Shown here: piece after piece, positions 25,367 to 33,637 of the stretch | Layout: each line of letters begins with the position of its first letter | How positions within the stretch are numbered: position 1 is the first letter of the stretch | DNA from: an uncultured Gammaproteobacteria bacterium | GTDB taxonomy: Bacteria > Pseudomonadota > Gammaproteobacteria > Pseudomonadales > Azotimanducaceae | Direction: 5' to 3' | DNA: 52,609 nt | Assembly: GCA_913060615.1 (NCBI GenBank) | Contig: CAJXUL010000003.1 | Coordinates: 1 to 52,609 of the forward strand | The notes under the pieces: model-generated | Seen by the model: the letters and a program-made list of their open reading frames with translations, nothing else | Database searches by the model: none | Told to the model about the DNA's origin: nothing | Program-made: the position numbers and the translations under genes

Positions 25367-26129
25367 TGCCTTCAGCCAATTGGTTTTCTGTTAAGTATTT
25401 GTAGCTGCGCGCTATAGCTGTAAGCATATCTGTGGCGCAGGCGTCGAGTTCTACCACTGCCCATTCAAAAACCTCCTGATCCGCTGCTGCGAACACTTTG
25501 GCAATATCCATTGCGCCAGAGCCCACAGCCACATGGGGCATATCGGGTTTCAGCGGGCCATCTTTGATATGCATCAACGGCGTGCGCTGTTTAATGCGGG
25601 CTAATTCTGCCGCGGGGTCATTGTTGCCAAAGTTAGCCGCCCAGTAGGTGTCTAGCTCAAAGGTCAGTTCGGGAATGGCGTCTTGTAAATAGTGATAGCC
25701 GGGGCGACCCTGAATTTCGTTGAATTCCCAATAGTGGTTATGTAGGAATAACGTCAGATCATAGGGTTTGAGCTGGTCAACAAAAGCTTGGGTGGTCTCA
25801 ATTGTGCGATTGACTGCGTCCATGTCTTTGAAGTCGTCGGGAGCATAGCCACCGGGCACACGATTTAGCCCCAGTTCTTTAACGATGTCAGCCACGCGGC
25901 CAATGTCCGGGTTGCGATTGACCCAGGGGAAGTGAGTGGAAGAAACTTCCATGCCCAGGTCTTCGACCTGCTTTTTAAACTCCGCCGGGGTTTTGCCAAA
26001 GAGGTGAAAGGGCTCTACGCCCTTAAAACCAAGCCGCGCAATAATATCTAGTACTTGATCAAAGTTCTCAGCGGAGGCCTCTCTGACGCTGTAAAGCTGT
26101 ACCGAAATAGGTACTATTTTTGTACTCAT
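25359..26129 (-). CDS. Xylose isomerase-like TIM barrel protein (sugar phosphate isomerase/epimerase)
   Basis: 256 residues of the AP endonuclease 2/xylose isomerase-like TIM barrel superfamily. Conserved features are the first strand ISVQLYSVR, GFKGVEPFHLFG, LFLHNHYWEF (metal-ligand His and Glu), the Asp in FELDTYWA, and LMHIKDG near the last strands. The start is 26129 (MSTKIVPISVQLYSVR) after GGGAGAG; the open frame continues 72 codons upstream but this overlaps the divergent dehydrogenase. Members isomerise or epimerise sugars, inositols and hydroxy acids. Coupled with the aminotransferase and divergent from a Gfo/Idh/MocA gene, a common pairing in polyol and sugar catabolism. Confidence 0.85.
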   Translation of the reverse strand: MSTKIVPISVQLYSVREASAENFDQVLDIIARLGFKGVEPFHLFGKTPAEFKKQVEDLGMEVSSTHFPWVNRNPDIGRVADIVKELGLNRVPGGYAPDDFKDMDAVNRTIETTQAFVDQLKPYDLTLFLHNHYWEFNEIQGRPGYHYLQDAIPELTFELDTYWAANFGNNDPAAELARIKQRTPLMHIKDGPLKPDMPHVAVGSGAMDIAKVFAAADQEVFEWAVVELDACATDMLTAIARSYKYLTENQLAEGNV

Positions 26130-26202
26130 AAGTCTCTCCCAATACCGTATCCTAACCTGTACTTTATAATCTGACACCCTGAAAGAAAAAGAGGCCAACA
26201 CA

Positions 26203-27336
26203 ATTAAATCGAGAAAATTAAAGTTTGGTTTAGTGGGCGGCGGCATTGGTTCCTTTATTGGTCCAGTGCACCGTATGGCTGCGGAAATGGATGGGTTGGC
26301 CACGTTAGTGTGTGGCGCTTTTTCATCTAGCGCACAGCGTTCCATAGCGTCTGGTGAAACAATCTATCGAATACCCGCTGACAGATCATACGGGTCATAC
26401 GAGCAGATGTTTCTAGCGGAGCAACAGCTGCCGCAAGACCAGCGCATGGACTTTGTGGTTATTGCCACGCCCAATCATCTGCATTATCCCGTTGCGATGG
26501 CAGCACTGGAGTCAGGGTTTCATGTGGTCTGTGATAAACCAGTGGCCTTTGACGTTGAACAAGCATTGGCCCTGCAAAGTAAAGTGAGCGAGTGTGGGTT
26601 GAATTTTGCGCTGACACATAATTACACCGGTTACCCAATGATTCGGCAAGCTCGAGCGCTTATTCAAGAAGGTAAGTTAGGAGCCATTCGACGGGTAAAC
26701 TGCGAATACCTGCAAGGTTGGTTGGCCCAGCCAATGCCGGACAATAAGCAAGCGGATTGGCGCACTGACCCAACCCGCGCCGGTGCTGCTGGATGTTTTG
26801 GCGACATAGGTAGCCATGCTGAAAACCTGATGAGTTACGTTACCGGTCTTGAGATTGAAGCTCTCTGCGCTGACACTACAACCTTTGTCCCCGGTAGACA
26901 GTTAGAGGACGACGGCAATGTATTGTTGCGCTTTGCTGGTGGGGCTAAGGGCGTACTTAGCGTCAGTCAAATTGCGTTAGGCAAAGAGAATGATTTAACG
27001 CTTCAAGTGTTTGGTGACCAAGCCAGCATTGAGTGGCGTCAGGATGATGCCAATTCATTGATCGTTAGATATGCAGACGCCCCCATGCAAGTTTTGCGTT
27101 CGGGTTGGGCGGGCACAGGCGCTCACTCCACCGCTGCCACGCGACTGCCGCCTGGACATCCAGAAGGCTATTTGGAAGCTTTTGCCGAAGTGTATAGAAA
27201 TTTTTGCAAACACTTATTGGGTGTTGTGGATGTTGCCGACTACCCCGGTATTGCTGAGGGGGTACGCGGTATGCGGTTTATTCAAAGCGTAGTTGCTAGC
27301 GCTGAGCAGGGCGCGCAGTGGGTAAGTTTGGACTAG
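26203..27336 (+). CDS. Gfo/Idh/MocA family oxidoreductase with apparent AUU start
   Basis: About 377 residues. The N-terminal Rossmann motif [14 protein letters not shown], the CDKPVAFD segment (equivalent to EKP) and the catalytic [16 protein letters not shown] are all present, so this is a complete NAD(P)-dependent sugar or polyol dehydrogenase. The start is odd: the first ordinary start codon, GTG 26233, would remove the first beta strand, and the frame upstream has no ATG, GTG or TTG down to a stop at 26167. An ATT at 26203 lies eight bases after AGAGG and gives [10 protein letters not shown], the expected N-terminus. A rare AUU start or a base error is likely. Divergent from the TIM-barrel gene with 73 bases between. 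Confidence 0.82.
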   Translation: MKSRKLKFGLVGGGIGSFIGPVHRMAAEMDGLATLVCGAFSSSAQRSIASGETIYRIPADRSYGSYEQMFLAEQQLPQDQRMDFVVIATPNHLHYPVAMAALESGFHVVCDKPVAFDVEQALALQSKVSECGLNFALTHNYTGYPMIRQARALIQEGKLGAIRRVNCEYLQGWLAQPMPDNKQADWRTDPTRAGAAGCFGDIGSHAENLMSYVTGLEIEALCADTTTFVPGRQLEDDGNVLLRFAGGAKGVLSVSQIALGKENDLTLQVFGDQASIEWRQDDANSLIVRYADAPMQVLRSGWAGTGAHSTAATRLPPGHPEGYLEAFAEVYRNFCKHLLGVVDVADYPGIAEGVRGMRFIQSVVASAEQGAQWVSLD

Positions 27337-27407
27337 GTTTAGTTGAGCGCCTATTTGCTAAAAAATTTGCTAACAAATTAGATAGATGCGGTTGGTCAGT
27401 ACGGGCC

Positions 27408-27459
27408 GTACAGGTCACCAGTACAGGTTACCAGTACAGGTCACTAGTACAGGTTACCA
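27408..27459. repeat. 13-bp tandem repeat, 4 copies
   Basis: GTACAGGTYACCA (third copy CTA) is repeated four times between the dehydrogenase and the second TIM-barrel gene. The copies alternate CAC and TAC at the variable position, as if two 26-bp units had duplicated. It ends 30 bases before the next start codon. Confidence 0.95.
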
Positions 27460-27489
27460 ATGCAGATGACAAATATAGGGATTGGATAA

Positions 27490-28548
27490 ATGAAAACTCT
27501 TAAAGGTCCGGGCATTTTCTTAGCCCAGTTTATGGCGGACGAGGCGCCCTTTAACTCAATTGATGCAATGGCTGAATGGGCAGCAAAGCTGGGCTTTGTC
27601 GGTGTACAGGTCCCCATTGGTAACACTAACTTTATTGATGTGGCGTTAGCCGCGCAAAGCCAGACTTATTGTGATGAGTTGATGGGACGAGTCGCGGCCC
27701 ATGGCATACAAATTACGGAACTTTCGACCCACCTAGAGGGGCAGTTGGTTGCAGTACATCCGGCGTACGATGAAATGTTCGATGGGTTTGCCGCGCCTGC
27801 GGTGAGGGGTAACCCAGAGAAGCGTCGACACTGGGCGGTAGAACAGGTGAAGTTGGCGGCCCGTGCCAGTCGCCGGTTGGGGCTGACCGAACACGCGACG
27901 TTTTCTGGCTCATTGCTTTGGCCATATATGTACCCGTGGGCGCCACGACCAGCGGGCTTAGTTGAAGAGGGTTTCACTGAACTGGCTAAACGTTGGCTAC
28001 CAATTTTGGATGTCTTTGCCGACGAGGGCGTTAACGTCTGCTATGAAATTCATCCTGGCGAAGATTTGCACGATGGCGTTACTTTTGAACGCTTTTTAGA
28101 TGCGGTAGATCAACATGGGAGCGCGAATATTCTTTATGACCCAAGCCACTTAGCCTTGCAGCAAATGGACTACCTAAGTTTTATTGATCATTATCATGAG
28201 CGCATCAAAATGTTTCATGTAAAAGATGCTGAGCTTAAGCCCAATGGTAAGAGCGGCGTTTATGGTGGTTTCCAGGATTGGTTGCAAAGACCCGGACGTT
28301 TTCGTTCATTAGGCGATGGGCAAATCGACTTTAAGGCGATATTTTCCAAGTTTGCAGGTTATGATTTTGATGGCTGGGCGGTGTTGGAGTGGGAATGCTG
28401 TCTTAAGCATCAGGAAGTCGGTGCGCGTGAAGGCGCTGAGTTTATTCGTCAACACATTATACCTGTGACAGATAAAGCCTTTGACGACTTCGCCGCAGGT
28501 GCATTGGACGGGCAAACCAACCGAAGGATATTAGGCTTAGACAGTTGA
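27490..28548 (+). CDS. Sugar phosphate isomerase/epimerase-like TIM barrel protein
   Basis: A 352-residue xylose isomerase-like TIM barrel, larger than its neighbour across the divergent promoter. The putative metal ligands lie in YEIHPGEDLHDG, NILYDPSHLALQ, MFHVKDAEL and VLEWECC, the usual Glu-Asp-His-Glu arrangement. It belongs to the group often found beside Gfo/Idh/MocA dehydrogenases, where it takes over the oxidised sugar for isomerisation. It follows the dehydrogenase on the same strand after 153 bases that hold a tandem repeat. A terminator-like hairpin lies directly after it. Substrate unknown. Confidence 0.85.
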   Translation: MKTLKGPGIFLAQFMADEAPFNSIDAMAEWAAKLGFVGVQVPIGNTNFIDVALAAQSQTYCDELMGRVAAHGIQITELSTHLEGQLVAVHPAYDEMFDGFAAPAVRGNPEKRRHWAVEQVKLAARASRRLGLTEHATFSGSLLWPYMYPWAPRPAGLVEEGFTELAKRWLPILDVFADEGVNVCYEIHPGEDLHDGVTFERFLDAVDQHGSANILYDPSHLALQQMDYLSFIDHYHERIKMFHVKDAELKPNGKSGVYGGFQDWLQRPGRFRSLGDGQIDFKAIFSKFAGYDFDGWAVLEWECCLKHQEVGAREGAEFIRQHIIPVTDKAFDDFAAGALDGQTNRRILGLDS

Positions 28549-28563
28549 TTATTTAGTAGCAGT

Positions 28564-28592
28564 GCCTTGGGTAGAAAAGGCCCAAGGTTTTT
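28564..28592 (+). terminator. Intrinsic terminator or attenuator upstream of the PhyH gene
   Basis: CCTTGGG (28565-28571), a nine-base loop, CCCAAGG (28581-28587) and then five T. It begins 16 bases after the TIM-barrel stop and ends just before the AGGAGG site of the dioxygenase gene, so it fills the gap between them. Confidence 0.7.
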
Positions 28593-28607
28593 AGCGAGGA
28601 GGGCGCT

Positions 28608-29486
28608 ATGCAAGATATTTTAAACCGGTCAGCAAAAACACTGAGCCAAACCCAGCGGCAAGGTTATTTCCGCGATGGATTTATTGGTGTTGAACGGCTA
28701 GTGAGCCAGCAATGGTTAGACCGGCTAAATGCGGTGACTAATGAGTTTGTCGAGATCAGCCGCAATTTGCAGGGTAAGGACAGGCGTTTCGATTTAGAAC
28801 CCGATCATACACCCGTCACACCACGTATCCGCCGTCTAAACTCGCCAGTTGATTACCATGAAACTTTTTGGGAATTTGCTAGCCGAGGTCCGTTTGTAGA
28901 TGTTGCCGAAGATTTGTTAGGGCCGGACGTTAAGTTTCACCATTCGAAGTTAAACTTTAAATGGGGAGGTGGTGGTGAAGAGGTTAAGTGGCATCAAGAT
29001 ATTCAGTTTTGGCCGCACACCAATTATCAAGTATTGACCATTGGCGTTTACCTCGATGATGTAACAGACGACATGGCACCTATGGGAGTAATTCCCGGAA
29101 GTCATGATGGCCCCCTCTATGATTTGTACGACGAGTCTACGCAATGGACAGGCAATATTGCCGACAAGGACATTGCCCAACTCAACGCGGCAAGTGCCGA
29201 GTATCTGGGCGGCCCCGCCGGTTCCATAACAGTACATAACTGTCGCAGTGTCCATGGCTCGCCGCCAAACCTGAGTCCAACGCCTAGACCCCTATTTTTG
29301 TGTGCTTACTCAGCTGCTCATGCCATTCCAATTACTAACCTAACTGCTGGCGCTAAATACTCCGAGGTGATTGTGCGTGGTCAAGCTGCACGTTGGGCAC
29401 AGTTCGACCCAAGGCCCGCGCTTTTGCCACCAGATTGGTCAAAGGTAGGTCATAAATCGATCTTCGAGCATCAGCAAGGCAAGTAG
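28608..29486 (+). CDS. Phytanoyl-CoA dioxygenase (PhyH) family protein
   Basis: A 292-residue Fe(II)/2-oxoglutarate-dependent dioxygenase. The facial triad is visible as His129 and Asp131 in KWHQDIQFW, with His216 in SVHGSPPN as the distal ligand; Arg in TPRPLFL would bind 2-oxoglutarate. Bacterial members hydroxylate small molecules such as ectoine or modified sugars and lipids, so the CoA part of the name is not informative. A very strong AGGAGG site lies six bases before the ATG. Probably linked to the TIM-barrel and dehydrogenase genes upstream, although a hairpin separates them. Confidence 0.86.
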   Translation: MQDILNRSAKTLSQTQRQGYFRDGFIGVERLVSQQWLDRLNAVTNEFVEISRNLQGKDRRFDLEPDHTPVTPRIRRLNSPVDYHETFWEFASRGPFVDVAEDLLGPDVKFHHSKLNFKWGGGGEEVKWHQDIQFWPHTNYQVLTIGVYLDDVTDDMAPMGVIPGSHDGPLYDLYDESTQWTGNIADKDIAQLNAASAEYLGGPAGSITVHNCRSVHGSPPNLSPTPRPLFLCAYSAAHAIPITNLTAGAKYSEVIVRGQAARWAQFDPRPALLPPDWSKVGHKSIFEHQQGK

Positions 29487-29630
29487 ACTTAAGAGTGTTG
29501 TAGCTGGCCTTTGTGCAGTTCACCCGCCAGACCCCATCTTCCGCTTAGATTTACTGTCTGTTCTACAAGACGTCAGAAAAATTCTACCGCTTATCAAAAC
29601 CCAGATGTGTTGCTGCGATAAATCTATACG

Positions 29631-29669
29631 GTGCTGGCTTGAAAGAAGTCAGCACTGTTCTAATTTTTT
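29631..29669 (+). terminator. Terminator-like hairpin after the PhyH gene
   Basis: A ten-pair stem, GTGCTGGCTT (29631-29640) with AAGTCAGCAC (29646-29655) including one G.T pair, closes the loop GAAAG. A broken T-rich run with six consecutive T lies slightly downstream (29664-29669), so termination may be partial. Confidence 0.6.
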
Positions 29670-29727
29670 AGCTGGCCTCTCTACACAAGTAATCGTAAAA
29701 CCAATTTTGCAATTTTTCGAAAAAGAC

Positions 29728-29779
29728 ATCGAAAAGAAACATCGAAAAGAAACATCGAACAAGAGATATCGAAAAGACA
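29728..29779. repeat. 13-bp tandem repeat, about 4 copies
   Basis: ATCGAAAAGAAAC is present twice perfectly (29728-29753), then as two diverged copies beginning ATCGAACAAG and ATCGAAAAGACA, the last ending at the ATG of the small open frame. A TCGAAAAAGAC just before may be another remnant. Confidence 0.85.
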
Positions 29780-29968
29780 ATGAACGTTTCCACACCTAAA
29801 CATCAACTTCAGCATCAGCGCGCCTTATGCAGCGGCAGCGTGCTGTGCGTGATGACGGTGGTTAGTTATTCGTGGAAAACCGTGGCGACCACCATTATCG
29901 CCGCACAAGCAAGAGTAGAAAGAATAGTCCATGACGCTTTCTACGACCGGGGTAAATCGGTTGGTTAA
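29780..29968 (+). CDS. Possible small protein, 62 residues
   Basis: An ATG-started frame of 62 residues with a mildly hydrophobic stretch (VLCVMTVVSYSW) and a charged end (ARVERIVHDAFYDRGKSVG). In its favour, its stop is 22 bases before a strong terminator that no other nearby gene explains on this strand. Against it, there is no clear ribosome binding site and no recognisable family. It may equally be the body of a short non-coding transcript. Confidence 0.3.
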   Translation: MNVSTPKHQLQHQRALCSGSVLCVMTVVSYSWKTVATTIIAAQARVERIVHDAFYDRGKSVG

Positions 29969-29990
29969 TTTGATTCATTTACTGAATTTT

Positions 29991-30030
29991 AAAAACCCCG
30001 AAGCGCCCCAAGCCTTCGGGGTTTTTTTTT
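29991..30030. terminator. Strong Rho-independent terminator
   Basis: AAAAACCCCGAAG (29991-30003) pairs with CTTCGGGGTTTTT (30014-30026) around a ten-base loop and is followed by more T (to 30030). With A-runs on the left and T-runs on the right it can work in both directions. It implies a transcript ending here from the left. Confidence 0.9.
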
Positions 30031-30069
30031 ACCTGTTTAAAAGGCTGAGAACCAAAGGCAGAAAACCAT

Positions 30070-30099
30070 AGGCTTGCACAGGCTTGCACAGGCTTGCAC
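30070..30099. repeat. 10-bp tandem repeat, 3 copies
   Basis: AGGCTTGCAC is repeated three times perfectly and followed by a diverged AGGTTTGTAT. It lies between the strong terminator and the MFS gene. Confidence 0.93.
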
Positions 30100-30213
30100 A
30101 GGTTTGTATGGGTTACGAGATCGGTAGTACTTCTGTTGGCTAAAGAACGGCCAGCAAAGGACGAGGGCTTTGGAAAGGCAGATGACGGGCTCGATACAGC
30201 GAGCGTCTTTTTT

Positions 30214-30243
30214 AAAATCAGCAAGCAAAAAATCAGCAAGCAA
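30214..30243. repeat. 15-bp direct duplication
   Basis: AAAATCAGCAAGCAA occurs twice in a row, ending 23 bases before the MFS start codon, so the duplication shifts the promoter or leader of that gene. Confidence 0.93.
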
Positions 30244-30266
30244 AAAGAGATTAACGAGCAGTAATA

Positions 30267-31571
30267 ATGGAAACAAAAATAAAAATACACGCGCCCACTG
30301 CGCCGAATAGCCAGGAGCGGCGATTATTGCGACGCAATATCCCTAGCTCAATGTGGCTCAGGTTTTTCTATGTCTTTGGCATAGTCATGCCGTTGATTGT
30401 GCCTTTGTTTCAAAGCAAGGGTTTAGACATGCAGGAAATTTTTGCGCTGCAGACAATATTCGCTCTGGCTATGTTGGTCAGTGAAGTGCCTTCTGGTTAC
30501 CTCGCGGATGTATTTGGGCGGCGCAATATTATTCTTGTGGGTTCAATCGCTGCTGGGCTTGGTCACAGTCAACTTCTGTTTGCCGACAGTTTTGCAGCCC
30601 TAGCTGTTTACGAGTTTACCTTGGGTATTGGAGCGTCCTTGCTTTCCGGTGCCGACCTCGCGCTGCTCTATGACACTGAACTTGCGCTAGGCAAAGACGC
30701 TAATCGACAGCGCCGTGTGGTGGGCAAACTGTATAGCGTTGGTACATTTTCCGCAGCTATATCTGCGGCCATGTGCTCCATGGTGCTTTTGGCTGGAGGC
30801 ATCAATGAAGTTGTTTGGGTCCAAGCGATTATCGGCTGGGGGCCATTGTGTGTGGTGTACTTTTTGGTTGAGGCGCCGCGCCCGCACAAGCCCTCTGAGC
30901 CTGTTGTTGCCAACACTTCTCATTGGCAGGCTTTTGGGCAAATTGTTCAGGTGCTATTAGTGCAATCGGCAATTTTGCGGCAAATATTTTTGGCGCTGTG
31001 CATTTGGCCTCTTACAACTTTTTACGCGACATGGCTGTTGCAGCGCATATGGCAAGACCAAGGGGTAGACCTAATTCACTTTGGCTGGTTGTGGGCGGCA
31101 TTGACCTTATTGACCGCGTTATTTTCGCGCTTTAGTCACCGCATAGAAGCATTGCTGGGGCCGCGGATTTTGTTGGGCTTTATTGGCCTTGCGCCGATTG
31201 TTGGTTTTATTGCGTTGGCGGAGTTTGGGTTTTTGCTTGGTCTGCTAGGCGCAGCTATATTTTTTATCATTAGAGGTCTGGGCACGGTGTTGTTGACCGA
31301 TGCGCTGAACCGCCGGATTTCAAGCGACTACAGGGCTACGGCTAATTCCTTAACGAGTTTCGGCTTTCGTAGCAGCTTTGCCTTAACCGGCCCAATGGTG
31401 GGTTTTGGTTTTGATGTTTGGGGCTTGGAAGTGCTGTTGTTGGCTCTGGGGCTAATCAGCGGAGTGCTGTTTCTTGTGATTCTTTGCCCGCTCATGCGCT
31501 CGCTGCCCGAAGGCAGGGTATTTAGAAAACAACAAAAAGATATGAATTCATTGACGATAAAGGAGGCTTGA
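30267..31571 (+). CDS. Major facilitator superfamily transporter
   Basis: A 434-residue protein with about twelve hydrophobic helices. The segment after helix 2 (SEVPSGYLADVFGRRNIILVG) is the MFS motif A (G-x-L-a-D-x-x-G-r-r), and the two halves are separated by a hydrophilic loop near residues 200-225. This subtype is often found as an uncharacterised permease or drug-efflux-like protein; the substrate cannot be told. The N-terminus is hydrophilic and slightly long. The ribosome binding site is weak. It overlaps no other gene, and the small protein downstream begins two bases after its stop region, so the two are coupled. Confidence 0.86.
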   Translation: METKIKIHAPTAPNSQERRLLRRNIPSSMWLRFFYVFGIVMPLIVPLFQSKGLDMQEIFALQTIFALAMLVSEVPSGYLADVFGRRNIILVGSIAAGLGHSQLLFADSFAALAVYEFTLGIGASLLSGADLALLYDTELALGKDANRQRRVVGKLYSVGTFSAAISAAMCSMVLLAGGINEVVWVQAIIGWGPLCVVYFLVEAPRPHKPSEPVVANTSHWQAFGQIVQVLLVQSAILRQIFLALCIWPLTTFYATWLLQRIWQDQGVDLIHFGWLWAALTLLTALFSRFSHRIEALLGPRILLGFIGLAPIVGFIALAEFGFLLGLLGAAIFFIIRGLGTVLLTDALNRRISSDYRATANSLTSFGFRSSFALTGPMVGFGFDVWGLEVLLLALGLISGVLFLVILCPLMRSLPEGRVFRKQQKDMNSLTIKEA

Positions 31572-31572
31572 T

Positions 31573-31905
31573 ATGCAACGTAAGGCAACATTGGTTGATG
31601 CCAACCACATCGACTCCACATTAGAGGGGGTTCCTAAGGATAACCCTAGCGAAGTGATTGAAGAGGCGACTGAAGAAATTCATCAAGACCCGCTTGAAGG
31701 CACGCTAGGCGACTTTCCGCCAAATCAATACTCAGCGGGCGCAACAACTATGCTGCGCAAGCCAGGGGTGGAGTACGAATTGAAACTTATAGAGGGCAGT
31801 GGTGGCCAGCTTGCGCTTGTGGAAGTGCGGCCAGAGCCGAGTTTTTTCATTCGCTGGTTTTTGGCCTATGGCAATGCCCTGCAACACCATGACCTCTTTA
31901 TGTAG
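31573..31905 (+). CDS. Small acidic protein of unknown function
   Basis: 110 residues, acidic in the first 50 (SEVIEEATEEIHQDPLEGTLGDFP), then a short beta-like part (YELKLIEGSGGQLALVEVRPEPSFFIRWFLAYGNAL). No signal peptide, no recognised domain. It starts right after the MFS transporter with GGAGG eight bases before the ATG, which supports a real gene translated from the same message. A role with the transporter is possible but not shown. Confidence 0.6.
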   Translation: MQRKATLVDANHIDSTLEGVPKDNPSEVIEEATEEIHQDPLEGTLGDFPPNQYSAGATTMLRKPGVEYELKLIEGSGGQLALVEVRPEPSFFIRWFLAYGNALQHHDLFM

Positions 31906-31908
31906 GTC

Positions 31909-31944
31909 TCTAGTTAGATCTGTAGTTAGACCTGTAGTTAGACC
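31909..31944. repeat. 12-bp tandem repeat, 3 copies
   Basis: TGTAGTTAGACC is present twice perfectly, preceded by the near copy TCTAGTTAGATC. It begins four bases after the stop codon of the small acidic protein. Confidence 0.9.
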
Positions 31945-32141
31945 TGCCCTGAGGTTCATATTTGGGCTTAGGTATAAGTGAGAGGTTTAACCCTGTTTGT
32001 GCTTAGGCATTGTCTGGTTTGGGATACATTGCTGTTTATAGCAGTTTTTCTTACCGTTAATTTTTCCGGTTGACGCGTGTCGGGATGGATATCAGCGTAA
32101 GTTCTCGCTATGGTCCTGACAGCTTTTTACCGGAGAGGGCA

Positions 32142-33632
32142 ATGTCTAAGCCAAACATCATTTTTATTTTCGCGGATCAACATCGCCATGACGCACTGGG
32201 GTGCGCGGGCAATGAAGTTATTCAAACACCCAATTTAGATCGTCTAGCAGGAGAGGGCGTGCGCTTTGCTAACACTTGGTGCCAGTCGCCTATTTGTCAG
32301 CCGTCTCGTGCGTCTATGATCAGCAGCGCATATCCAAACGAATTGGGTGTTATGCGCAATTTTGGCCGCGACCTTGATAGCAACACCCCCACTTTTATGC
32401 AGCACTTACAAAGCGCCGGCTATCGCACGGCCAATGTGGGTAAAACCCATTACTACTCTGAAGGTTTGGTAGAGCCAGATAAGGACGATGGCGATATGCG
32501 TCAATTTGATGCTCAAGTTAAGGCCTTTGGCTTTGATCATAACGTGGAAGAATTCGACCGTTACGTGCACGCTATGGATGGAGTCACTACACCCTATACA
32601 GAATACTTAAAGCGCGAAGGGGTGTTTGAGCCTTACAGTGATCTGATTAAATCCATATGGCGTCTAACGCCTCAGCATTGGGATGGCGTGACCAGTCCAA
32701 TAAGTAAGGAGCAGGATTTAACCAGCTTTTTGACTAGGGAAGCCCAGCAATGGATTGCCACGCAAAAAGAGGATCAGCCTTTCTTTCTGCAACTCTCTTA
32801 TGTTCAACCCCACGTGCCGTTAATGGGTGACCCGCAATGGGCGGAATATTATGCCCAAGCACCGATCACTCGCGGGGCAGCCCTTGTACAGCAGTCACAC
32901 CCGGAGGTTTGGCAGAACTATTTAACTTGGTGCGATCACCATGCTAACGGTAAGTTGCTCACCGATGAATATGTGTTAGCTGGCGCGCGTCAGTACTATG
33001 CAATGATTTCTCTTGTTGATGAGAGTATTGGCAAGATTTTGGCGCAACTTGAAGACCAGAATATGTTGGACAACACAATGATCGTGTACAGCTCGGATCA
33101 TGGCGAAATGCTCGGTGATCATGGATTAATGGCCAAATTCAGCTTTTACCGTAGCTCGGTGCAGATTCCACTCATTGTTAGACCCGCTGGGGGTTGTGCG
33201 GGCAAGGTGTCCGAGGCGCTGGTTGAGTTGGTAGATGTCGGCCCTACACTGTTAGACGCTGCTGGCGTTGCAGGTCTGGAAGACACTCAAGGGCGCTCGG
33301 TGCTGCCGCTGATGCGTGAGGGCGATGATGTTAAAGGCGCTGATGTTAAAGGTGCTGCTCAGAACGGTGGGCGAGAATATTTGTTCAGCGAAATTATGCA
33401 GCAAACCAGAAGTAAAGATGGCCCCACATTTCGCGCCATTCGTAATGGTCGTTATCGTATGACGATAGAAACTAAAACACGAACCCCCTGTGAATTCTTT
33501 GACTTGCAGGAAGACCCTAACGAGCTAAATAATTTGGTTGCAGGAGCGGGCGCTGATCTAGCAAAGCATGCTGACACAATGGCGGCGATGGTGGATGCTA
33601 TAGATAGCCGAATCAGTAATTCTATGGACTAG
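32142..33632 (+). CDS. Sulfatase (formylglycine type)
   Basis: A 496-residue arylsulfatase-family enzyme of the alkaline phosphatase superfamily. Cys52 in ICQPSRASM fits C-x-P-S-R, the site converted to formylglycine; metal ligands are in IFADQHRHDALG (about 9-20) and SSDHGEMLGDHG (about 325-336). It cleaves sulfate esters; marine polysaccharides are likely, but phosphonate and choline sulfates are also handled by this family. The start is ATG 32142 after GGAGAGG. No signal peptide is seen, so it would act in the cytoplasm. A perfect-frame 15-bp duplication (33327-33356) gives the repeat DVKGADVKGA in a loop. The formylglycine-generating enzyme is not in this window. Confidence 0.88.
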   Translation: MSKPNIIFIFADQHRHDALGCAGNEVIQTPNLDRLAGEGVRFANTWCQSPICQPSRASMISSAYPNELGVMRNFGRDLDSNTPTFMQHLQSAGYRTANVGKTHYYSEGLVEPDKDDGDMRQFDAQVKAFGFDHNVEEFDRYVHAMDGVTTPYTEYLKREGVFEPYSDLIKSIWRLTPQHWDGVTSPISKEQDLTSFLTREAQQWIATQKEDQPFFLQLSYVQPHVPLMGDPQWAEYYAQAPITRGAALVQQSHPEVWQNYLTWCDHHANGKLLTDEYVLAGARQYYAMISLVDESIGKILAQLEDQNMLDNTMIVYSSDHGEMLGDHGLMAKFSFYRSSVQIPLIVRPAGGCAGKVSEALVELVDVGPTLLDAAGVAGLEDTQGRSVLPLMREGDDVKGADVKGAAQNGGREYLFSEIMQQTRSKDGPTFRAIRNGRYRMTIETKTRTPCEFFDLQEDPNELNNLVAGAGADLAKHADTMAAMVDAIDSRISNSMD

Positions 33633-33637
33633 TCTTT

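Larger units (their letters stand above)
29487..30266. other. Long intergenic region with two terminators, repeats and a doubtful small ORF
   Basis: A 780-base stretch without a convincing gene. It holds a terminator-like hairpin after the PhyH gene, a 13-bp tandem repeat, one small open frame ending just before a second terminator, and two more tandem repeats upstream of the MFS gene; each is listed separately. Another short frame (29605-29799) contains the first hairpin tail and the repeat and looks spurious. Confidence 0.6.
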
